From Alloyangia pacifica (GTDB lineage: Bacteria > Pseudomonadota > Alphaproteobacteria > Rhodobacterales > Rhodobacteraceae), in assembly GCF_020524285.1 (NCBI RefSeq), contig NZ_JAIVKX010000011.1:62001-126000 (forward strand): a stretch of 64,000 bases of DNA. The letters are read 5' to 3'. Below are positions 57,220 through 64,000 of this stretch, in pieces (the first letter of the stretch is position 1; every line of letters starts with the position of its first letter). Position numbers and translations under genes: made by a program. The notes under the pieces are model-generated. The model did no database searches and was not told where the DNA came from. It was given only the letters and a program-made list of their open reading frames with translations.

Positions 57220-58302
57220 ATGAACATTTATCAAAAGACGCATTTTGGGTCTGTGAGGAAGTTGTCCCCGCAGCAACAATGTCCTCTGGCGACCGAAGTC
57301 CTGGTGGTAATTCCGACCTTGAACGAGGCCGGGAACATTGAGGCCTGCATTCGCAGCCTCGTGGGCAGTGATGGTTTCATGCGAGATGTCCGCATCGTGG
57401 TCGCGGACGGGGGCAGCACGGACGGCACTCAGGCGATTGTACACGCCCTCGCTCAGAAGGTACCGCAACTGCGCATGATCAAGAACCACGCCCGATTGCA
57501 GTCATCAGGCATCAACATCGCCGTCGCCTCCGAAGCCGAGGCCGAGTTCAGCTACATGGTGCGCTGCGATGCCCATTCGATCTACCCCGAAGGCTACGTT
57601 CGGAAAGTTGCCGAGGCGCTGTCCACCAACCCCGAGGCCGCCTCCGTCGCCTCGGTGATGGACGCCGCCGGGGACAACCCGTTCCAGCGCGCCTGCGCCT
57701 GGGTTGTGGACACGCCGCTCGGCTCCGGCGGCTCGGCGCATCGCGGCGGCAACTGGTCGGGATGGGTCGATCACGGGCATCACGCGGGCTTCCGGCTCGA
57801 CTGGTTCAACAAGATAAACGGCTATGACCCCTCGTTCAGCCACAACGAAGATGCCGAGTACGACCATCGTCTTGGGCTCGCGGGGGGCAGGGTCTGGCTC
57901 GACGCCAGCATCCGCCTGCAATATGAGGTCCGTCCGACGCCGCGCAGCCTGCTGAAGCAATATTGGAACTATGGCCGGGGCCGGGCCCGGACGGTGCTGA
58001 AGCATCGCATGCGGCCACGACTCCGGCAGCTTGTCCCCGTGCTGAACCTGCTTGCGGTCTGCGTAAGCATGCTCGTTGCGACGGTATGGCCCGTCGCGCT
58101 GCTGCTTCCACTGCACTACCTGCTGACGCTGCTTACAGTTTCAGGCGTTTGCGCACACAGCCTGCGCAGCCGGGACGGGCTGCAGGCCGGCCTGGCACTG
58201 GCGATCATGCACAATGCCTGGGCCCTCGGGTTCCTTTGGCAGTGCGCGCAGCAACAGCTGGCGCGGCTGCACCTGGGCCGGATCGCCGGACCGCAATCCT
58301 AG
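57220..58302 (+). CDS. Family 2 glycosyltransferase, ExoA-like
   Basis: 360 residues. GT2 nucleotide-sugar fold: VLVVIPTLNEAGNIEACIRSL, VVADGGSTDGTQAI and the metal-binding D of MVRCDAHSIYP, then catalytic-region FSHNEDAEYDHRL and a QYWNYGRGRA motif. Two or three C-terminal helices (about 265-340) anchor it in the membrane. The overall layout is that of ExoA of succinoglycan synthesis, which adds a glucose in beta-1,3 linkage; the actual sugar here is unknown. Convergent with the flippase, 22 bases apart. Confidence 0.9.
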   Translation: MNIYQKTHFGSVRKLSPQQQCPLATEVLVVIPTLNEAGNIEACIRSLVGSDGFMRDVRIVVADGGSTDGTQAIVHALAQKVPQLRMIKNHARLQSSGINIAVASEAEAEFSYMVRCDAHSIYPEGYVRKVAEALSTNPEAASVASVMDAAGDNPFQRACAWVVDTPLGSGGSAHRGGNWSGWVDHGHHAGFRLDWFNKINGYDPSFSHNEDAEYDHRLGLAGGRVWLDASIRLQYEVRPTPRSLLKQYWNYGRGRARTVLKHRMRPRLRQLVPVLNLLAVCVSMLVATVWPVALLLPLHYLLTLLTVSGVCAHSLRSRDGLQAGLALAIMHNAWALGFLWQCAQQQLARLHLGRIAGPQS

Positions 58303-58324
58303 TCCGCCCAGAGCTGCCGAAAAG

Positions 58325-59782
58325 TTACCGGAACAGCTGCACCGCCGCCCGCAACCGCCCGAGGTCGAGCGCGACGACGCCGGCATAGACCAGGCAGGTG
58401 AGGCCGATCGCCTCGGCGATGCGCCACACCGGGTCAACGGAGCTCGTGTCCCAGGCCGCGACGTAGATCAGCCCCGCAACCGCCGACAGCGCCGTCGGAA
58501 GAACCAGCCCGCCGAGGCACTCGGAGACCCGCAATGGCACCAGCTTGCGCGCCAGGGCCCAGCCTCGCCAGACGTAGACGAGGGCCCAGAGCGTGTAGGA
58601 TGCCGCAACCGCCTCGATGCTGATCAGAGCCCCGGCGATCACGAAGGGAATCTTGAGCAGGGCACCCTCGACGATCAGCCGCACCTGAATATCTGTTCGG
58701 CCGACGGCGCGGAACATGGCCACCAGGCAGGTTACCGTCACGGCTTCTAGCAAGATGCCCGGAAGCGACAGCGCAAAGACGGGGGCAACCGGTGCCCAGG
58801 TTTCGGACAGGAACACGACGAAGATCTCGCGCCCGGCGACGGCGATCATCGCCAGCGCCGGGATCAGCACCGCGGCAAGCAGCCGGCAGGACGCCAGGTA
58901 GATCGCAACGAGCCGCTCCAACGAGTCCTGCGCCTTGGCCATGCGGACATAGACAACCGCCGACATGGGGCCAGCGAGCCCGAATTGCGGCAGCCGGGTG
59001 AAGCGCTGGCTCATGGCGAAGACCCCCAGCGGCGTCGGCCCCAGGAACTTGCCCACGGCGAGTGTGCCGGCCTCGTTTTGCAGCGCGCCGATGATCGAGG
59101 TGGAGATCGTGTCCCTTGCAAATCGCAGGTGCCCTGTCAGCCGATGCCTGGAAAACGTGCGGTCAGGACGGAATTCCGAGAGGTACAGCATGCCGCACAG
59201 CCGGATCACCGCGACGATGACCTGCTGTGCCACCAATGCCCAGACCCCGGCGTTCGCCAAGGCAAGACCCATGGCACAGACAAGACCCACGCCGGCCGCG
59301 ACCATCTGAAGCCGCGCTATCGCGGTGTAATGTTCGCGCCGCTCGATCTCCGCGTTCGGCACGGCACAGATCGATTGCATCAGGGGCACCACCGCCAGCG
59401 CCGAAAGCACGGCCCAGAGCCTCGGCTCCCCGAAGTACCAGGCCCAGATCGGGGCGAGCAGCAGGATGGCGCCGCACAGAAGCACGCCGATCACAACCAG
59501 CAGCCAGAACACGCTCGACCACTCCAACTGGTCGAACCCCTTCGCCCGAATCAGCGAGCGGCCGAGCCCGGCATCGGACAGGACCGAGGCAAAGATCACC
59601 ACCGACATCGCCAGGGCCATCAGCGCGAATTCCTCGACCGCGAGATGGCGCGCCACCACCGGCAGGATCAGCACCTGCGACAGCGCCAGGAAACCGCGCG
59701 CGAAGACCAGTGACCCGACGTTGACGAAGAAGCCGCGACGCGGCGGCTCTCCGGACCCGGACGGTACCGAGGTTTGCGACAT
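58325..59782 (-). CDS. Wzx-like oligosaccharide flippase (MATE/PST superfamily)
   Basis: 485 residues with about 12-14 hydrophobic segments. N-terminal GFFVNVGSLVFARGFLALSQ and the EFALMALAMSVVIFASVLSDAGLGRSLI-type region are typical of PST polysaccharide translocases; the family FGLAGPMSAVVYVRMAK segment lies mid-protein. It would move lipid-linked repeat units to the periplasmic face. The ATG at 59782 begins two bases after the stop of the upstream gene, so they are co-transcribed. Confidence 0.88.
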   Translation of the reverse strand: MSQTSVPSGSGEPPRRGFFVNVGSLVFARGFLALSQVLILPVVARHLAVEEFALMALAMSVVIFASVLSDAGLGRSLIRAKGFDQLEWSSVFWLLVVIGVLLCGAILLLAPIWAWYFGEPRLWAVLSALAVVPLMQSICAVPNAEIERREHYTAIARLQMVAAGVGLVCAMGLALANAGVWALVAQQVIVAVIRLCGMLYLSEFRPDRTFSRHRLTGHLRFARDTISTSIIGALQNEAGTLAVGKFLGPTPLGVFAMSQRFTRLPQFGLAGPMSAVVYVRMAKAQDSLERLVAIYLASCRLLAAVLIPALAMIAVAGREIFVVFLSETWAPVAPVFALSLPGILLEAVTVTCLVAMFRAVGRTDIQVRLIVEGALLKIPFVIAGALISIEAVAASYTLWALVYVWRGWALARKLVPLRVSECLGGLVLPTALSAVAGLIYVAAWDTSSVDPVWRIAEAIGLTCLVYAGVVALDLGRLRAAVQLFR

Positions 59783-59784
59783 GG

Positions 59785-61515
59785 TCAGCCTTTCCCGTCG
59801 ACGTCGGACCAGGCCAGCGGCGTGATGCCGGGGTCCTCCGCCACCTGCGCGAGCCAGGCCGGCGTCGCGAAGCCGGGCCAGCACCGGGCCGGGTCTTGGA
59901 AGAGCACCGGGCGGTAGTGGTCGCGGAACCGCGAGCTGGCGAGCATGCCGTCATAAGCCTCTGTCGGGACCACCAGCGTTCTGCCCTCGCGGCCCTCGGC
60001 ACAGCCGCGTTCGAACATCGCAAGGACGTCGGGCGCATGCTTCCAGAAAGTGGGCTCGTCAAAGCTGGCATGATTGCGCATGCCGGTCTTCACCGGATTG
60101 GCATGGGCCATCTCGACCCAGTTCAGCCCGAGCAGATCGTAGATGTATCCGTCGTAGGCCAGCGCGATCCCCCCTGCCGGCCCGATGCCGATCGACGGCC
60201 GGGGCGAGACCGTATCGAGGTAGTTGCCGAAGTCGATCCCCGCGCCGTTCAGGGTGAACTCCTTAGCCACGTCGAAGCGCGCCTGATAGTAGTGCATCCA
60301 GCCCAGCAACGCGCAGGCCGCCGCCGCGGCGAGTGCCGGAACCGCCCATTTCGCCCCAGACACAGAGGCGCCGCCCGACAAGGCCCCAAGCCAGGGGCTC
60401 AACCCGATCCCGAGCGCCACAGGCAGCAGCGGTGTGACGGGCTGATAGAACCGCCAAAGCACAAAGTGATCGCCTCCGAGGCAGGCGTAGACCGCGAGAA
60501 AGCCGGCGATCGCCGCAGCCACGATCAGCAGCCCCCGGCTGCCCGGTTGCCCGCGCAGGGCGCGCGGGACCGCCCAAATGACCGCGGCGGCCCAGGCCGC
60601 CAGAAGCACCGCGACGAAGGGCGCCCCGAGCGCGTAGCTGATGGCGTATTTCGCGCCGTCGGTGATGTCCTGAATCCGATCCGACGAGACCTTGGCATAG
60701 AAGGTATTGGGGAAAGGCTGACCGAAATATGCCAAGCGGAACAGCGTCACCGCGGCAAAGGAGACCAGCGCCAGGACCAGCGCCAGCAACAGGCTGCGGC
60801 GCCACCGCCGGCAGATCACGGCGGCAAAACAGAGAAGTCCCGCGGCGACGGCAATGCCCTCGGGACGCGACAGCGGCAGGGCCAGCGCCGGCAGGAACAG
60901 CCAGAGCCCCGGCGCACCGGCGTCGCCCTCGGCCTCGACCGCGCGCACCAGTTGCCAGACCATCATCAGCGTCATGCACGACCACAGCGCCAGTTCCATC
61001 ATCGTCCAGACCGACCACAGGAAATAGCCGGGGCTGGCGATCAGCGCGACGCATTGCACGGCCACCGTCAGCGAGGCCGGAGCCCCGGTCCTGCCGGCCA
61101 GCCGCCGCGCGATCCGCAGCGCACAGAACACGGCGGCGGCGCTGAGCGCGCCGGTCAACAGCAGGATCGGCACCTCCGGCGTCGATGTCAGCGCGTAGAG
61201 CAGCGCCAGGAGCATGGTCCAAAGGAAACTCGTGGAGCCTTCGACGCGCTCGCCGCCGGCGTTGTAGACATAGCCGAGACCGTTGGCGATGTTCTCAGAG
61301 TAGGACCGGGTGATCGCCGCGTCGTCGATGCCGATGGCCGGAAGGCCGCCCGCCAGATACCACGCGATGAATGCGCCCAGGCCTGTCAGGCAGATGGCGG
61401 CGATCCAGTCCGGCAGGACGACGTTCGCGGCCTCTGCCCGGGAACCGTCCGACGCGTTCAGTTCGGGGGCCGAGGCAGAAAGCTTCCCGCTCCGGTCATA
61501 GGAGCCCGTAATCAT
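59785..61515 (-). CDS. Multi-pass membrane protein, GT-C glycosyltransferase-like
   Basis: 576 residues, about 11 hydrophobic segments. The first periplasmic loop has the acidic pair and surrounding pattern GIDDAAITRSYSENIANG, followed by VYNAGGERVEGSTSFLWTML, as in GT-C enzymes that use polyprenyl-phosphate sugars (arabinofuranosyl/mannosyl-transferase-like). The C-terminal third is soluble and periplasmic. Specific sugar unknown. In one operon with the flippase. Confidence 0.75.
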   Translation of the reverse strand: MITGSYDRSGKLSASAPELNASDGSRAEAANVVLPDWIAAICLTGLGAFIAWYLAGGLPAIGIDDAAITRSYSENIANGLGYVYNAGGERVEGSTSFLWTMLLALLYALTSTPEVPILLLTGALSAAAVFCALRIARRLAGRTGAPASLTVAVQCVALIASPGYFLWSVWTMMELALWSCMTLMMVWQLVRAVEAEGDAGAPGLWLFLPALALPLSRPEGIAVAAGLLCFAAVICRRWRRSLLLALVLALVSFAAVTLFRLAYFGQPFPNTFYAKVSSDRIQDITDGAKYAISYALGAPFVAVLLAAWAAAVIWAVPRALRGQPGSRGLLIVAAAIAGFLAVYACLGGDHFVLWRFYQPVTPLLPVALGIGLSPWLGALSGGASVSGAKWAVPALAAAAACALLGWMHYYQARFDVAKEFTLNGAGIDFGNYLDTVSPRPSIGIGPAGGIALAYDGYIYDLLGLNWVEMAHANPVKTGMRNHASFDEPTFWKHAPDVLAMFERGCAEGREGRTLVVPTEAYDGMLASSRFRDHYRPVLFQDPARCWPGFATPAWLAQVAEDPGITPLAWSDVDGKG

Positions 61516-61634
61516 TCATGTCTCCATTTGATATCGTGTCGGCAGCATCGTCGGCGCAGGCTCGATTGACCGCGTCGAACGCCGCCGGGCGTTGCCGCCC
61601 GGCGCCCTTCTGTCCGTCGCGGAGCCGCGCCGGC

Positions 61635-63881
61635 TCAGGTTCGCGGTTTCAGCCGGGTCAGGATCGCCCCCGGCATCAGCACGTTCATCGACTGGAACAG
61701 CGGCAGCGCCCCGATGGAGGGCTTGATCGGCGACAGGTTCGACCGCAGCACCAGCAGGCCCATGTCGATCGGGCTCGGCAGGCTCACCAGGTCTGACACG
61801 TCCTCGAGTTCGGGCGCGTCGATGATCACGAGGTCGAAGCGCTCGGACAATACCTTGAACAGCTGGTCCGCCCGCTCGGTGCCGAACAGCGTGGCCGGAT
61901 CGATCATCGCCGGGACCATCGGCAGCAGCGACACCCCCAGGCCCTCATCATGGATGATGACGTCATCGAGCGACGCATCGCCGTAGAGCACTTCGACGAA
62001 TCCGGCCGCCGGGCTCACTTCGAAGCGCTCGGTCAGCCCCGCGGATTTCACATCGGCATCGAGCAGCAGACAGCTCTTGCCTCGCCGCGCTGCCGCCCAC
62101 CCCAGTAGCATGGCCAGCGTCGACTTGTCGCCGGTATCCTGCTTCGCGGCCAATTGCACCGAGCGTGCCGGACGCCCGAGCGTCAGGTCGAAGTTGCGCA
62201 CCGTCGTCAGGGCCGCCCGGGCCATCGGCCCGGCCACGGTGCCCTGCAACCTGGCGGCGAGAGTACGGGCACTGCATTGCCGCGGCAGGTTCGGAAGATG
62301 TCCGAGCACCGACAGACCGGTCAGCCGGGTGATCTGGTCGGAGGTGACGAACCGCTTGGGCAGCAACTCCAGCAGGAACGCCACACCGATGCCCACGAAC
62401 AGCCCCGCCGCGATCGACAGGATGATCGTGACCTTCTTGCGCGGCAGCGACGGGCTCTCCGGCGGAGAGCCGTAGGTGATCACCTCGGCATCGGCCCGCC
62501 GCAGGTTCTGGATCTCGCTCGATTCCTTGAAGCGACCGAGGAAATCCTCGTAGATCCGCCGGTTGGCATCCGCGATGCGCTCCAACTGGTTGAGCTTGAT
62601 CTGGTCCTTGGAGCGCGCCAGCACCGTGTTCTCGAGGCTCTTGAGGCTCTGGCGAATGGCCTGCAGGTTGACGTGCAGGACGCCGGCCTGGTTTTCCAGT
62701 TCCAGCACCGCCCGGTCCACTTCGGCCCGAAGGTCTTCCTGCAGAACGGTAGCCTCGCGCCGGATGGCGGCGAGCTGGGGGCTGTCTTCCGAATAGCGGT
62801 CGCGCGCGAGGGCTTCGTCGCGCCGCAACGCTGCCACCTCCGAGGTGTACCGCGAGAGCGCCTCGGAATCGAGGATCGTCGCCGCGGCCACGAGCCCCTC
62901 CCCGTCGAGCAACTCTCGCGCCTTCGCGGCACGTGCCTCGGTTTCGGCCAGCCGCGCCGAGGTGTCGACGAAGCGCGTGGTCATCTCCTGCATCTGCTGC
63001 TCGAGCCGCTCGGGATTGTCGATCTCGCTGTCGGCAATCGCCTCGAAAGAGATCACCGCAGTTTCCGACTCCTCGACCACATCCGCCAGTTCTCCGACGC
63101 GGGTCTCGAGCCAGGTGGTGAACCGCTGCGCCGCCTCGAACCGCCTGTCGCTGACGAAGTCGATGTATTCGTCGACCACGGTGTTGGCGATCGCGGCGGC
63201 CTTTGCCGGGTCCTCCGACACTGCGGTCACCTCGACCACGAAGGAGTTGCCGCGCTGGCGCATCGAAAGCCGGCCACGCAGGGCGTTTACCGTATCGGCG
63301 TACTCGCCGAGCATCGAATCGCGCGCGCTCGAAGCTTCGGCAATGCCCTCCGAAGGCGCCGCGTCAGCGTCCGGGTCCGCTTCGACGGACGGCGACGTCA
63401 GCCCCCTGAGCGCTTCGAGAACCGCGCCAATCGCATTCCGGATCGGATCGATGACGGGCACCGGGTCCGGCGGCGGCCGCAAGGCGCCGTTGAATTCTGG
63501 GTCCTGGTCAAGTTCGAGGCGCTGCACCACGCGGATCAGCAGCGCGCTGGAGCCCAAGATCGCCAGCTCGCCCTGAATGGCCGAGTCGGTGAGCGCCCGG
63601 TCCTCCAGCAGGTCCGAGGAGTTCCGGTCGTTCCCGCCCTGGGTCCCGAGCAGCATCTGCGCTGAGGCAACGTACTGAGGGCTGTAGGTCGCCAGCGAGA
63701 ACACCGCCAGCGTCAGCGCGAGACCGACGCACCCGACCAGAAGCCAAACGCGCTTGCGCAGGACCGCGATGAAGTCATCCAACCCGAAGGCCGAGTTGCT
63801 TGGTGTCACCCGCTCCTCTCCCTCCAGGCCGCCGGATCGCGGGTGCAGGGGCAAGGCCTTGAGACCGCCGCGCGCGTTCAT
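61635..63881 (-). CDS. Wzz/ExoP-type polysaccharide co-polymerase with degenerate BY-kinase domain
   Basis: 748 residues. N-terminal helix (about 48-66), long periplasmic coiled-coil Wzz/GNVR region (about 200-460) with the PPESPSLPRKKVTIILSIAAG second helix, then a cytoplasmic ATPase-like domain from about 530. The Walker A is eroded (QDTGDKSTLAMLL instead of GxxGxGKT), Walker A' is LLLDADVKSAG and Walker B LVIIDAPELEDVSD. No C-terminal tyrosine cluster is seen; it ends TRLKPRT. It probably sets chain length without normal autokinase activity. ATG at 63881 (MNARGG) is favoured over a TTG upstream by GGGGGCGG. Confidence 0.88.
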   Translation of the reverse strand: MNARGGLKALPLHPRSGGLEGEERVTPSNSAFGLDDFIAVLRKRVWLLVGCVGLALTLAVFSLATYSPQYVASAQMLLGTQGGNDRNSSDLLEDRALTDSAIQGELAILGSSALLIRVVQRLELDQDPEFNGALRPPPDPVPVIDPIRNAIGAVLEALRGLTSPSVEADPDADAAPSEGIAEASSARDSMLGEYADTVNALRGRLSMRQRGNSFVVEVTAVSEDPAKAAAIANTVVDEYIDFVSDRRFEAAQRFTTWLETRVGELADVVEESETAVISFEAIADSEIDNPERLEQQMQEMTTRFVDTSARLAETEARAAKARELLDGEGLVAAATILDSEALSRYTSEVAALRRDEALARDRYSEDSPQLAAIRREATVLQEDLRAEVDRAVLELENQAGVLHVNLQAIRQSLKSLENTVLARSKDQIKLNQLERIADANRRIYEDFLGRFKESSEIQNLRRADAEVITYGSPPESPSLPRKKVTIILSIAAGLFVGIGVAFLLELLPKRFVTSDQITRLTGLSVLGHLPNLPRQCSARTLAARLQGTVAGPMARAALTTVRNFDLTLGRPARSVQLAAKQDTGDKSTLAMLLGWAAARRGKSCLLLDADVKSAGLTERFEVSPAAGFVEVLYGDASLDDVIIHDEGLGVSLLPMVPAMIDPATLFGTERADQLFKVLSERFDLVIIDAPELEDVSDLVSLPSPIDMGLLVLRSNLSPIKPSIGALPLFQSMNVLMPGAILTRLKPRT

Positions 63882-64000
63882 GTCCGCCCCCAAGAGAGCA
63901 TCTGGGTGGCAGAGCGCAGCATGCGACGGGGGTGTTTCAGATCGCGCTCAGGACATGCGCCAAGGCGCTCCGTCTTCGATGGAGATGCCGGATAGCAGCG

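Overview
The window is about 64 kb of high-GC DNA with tightly packed, often overlapping genes. Red-type (form I) RuBisCO genes with cbbX, Tat-exported ABC binding proteins, FnrL-style regulation and an ExoA-type polysaccharide locus point to an alphaproteobacterium, most likely Rhodobacterales/Rhodobacteraceae. This placement is inferred from gene content; no rRNA or tRNA gene was seen.

Layout. (1) 1-5.8 kb, minus strand: a Dpp/Opp-type peptide ABC transporter (fused double ATPase, two permeases, Tat-signal binding protein) followed upstream by a HAD hydrolase. (2) 6.3-12.1 kb: an amine catabolism module with a PuuB-like FAD oxidase, GNAT protein, small cupin, class III aminotransferase, GhrA-like reductase and an Lrp regulator. 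(3) 12.4-15.2 kb: a HemG-like flavodoxin behind a perfect FNR box, a small membrane protein, a transglutaminase-like protein and a SleB-like lipoprotein. (4) 15.3-26.9 kb: the Calvin cycle locus, with divergent cbbR, then cbbF-P-T-G-A-L-S-X-E and a redoxin gene. (5) 27-46.4 kb: an island that looks like a low-oxygen and stress regulon. It carries a beta-CASP MBL nuclease, remnants of sqr, of a P-type ATPase and of a sulfatase, an RTX protein beside a large acidic protein of unknown function, and an operon acs / fused PDH E1 alpha-beta / E2 / ACP / [FeFe] hydrogenase. An orphan response regulator, Hsp20, Lon, a second Hsp20 and an FNR-type regulator follow. (6) 46.4-54.2 kb, minus strand: a seven-gene operon mixing membrane lipid or glycolipid genes (CDP-alcohol phosphatidyltransferase, sulfatase-fold protein, YbhN-like protein, glycosyltransferase) with a NitT/TauT-type ABC transporter whose two permease units are fused. 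(7) 54.3-56.5 kb: a cytochrome b561 and a PAS/HWE-type histidine kinase. (8) 57.2-63.9 kb: polysaccharide genes (ExoA-like GT2, Wzx-like flippase, GT-C-like membrane protein, Wzz/BY-kinase-like protein).

How it fits together. The most notable content is the island at 27-46 kb. A complete M3-type [FeFe] hydrogenase, rare in this group, ends in an extra NTF2/SnoaL-like domain. It sits last in an operon that could convert pyruvate to acetyl-CoA and handle acetate and reductant. Three palindromes of the form TTGAC-N4-RTCAA precede this operon, the acidic-protein/RTX pair and hsp20. They differ from the canonical TTGAT-N4-ATCAA box found before hemG. The FNR-like protein encoded at the end of the island has all four cluster cysteines but carries Cys in place of the usual Ser in its recognition helix. 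It is the obvious candidate reader of these variant boxes.
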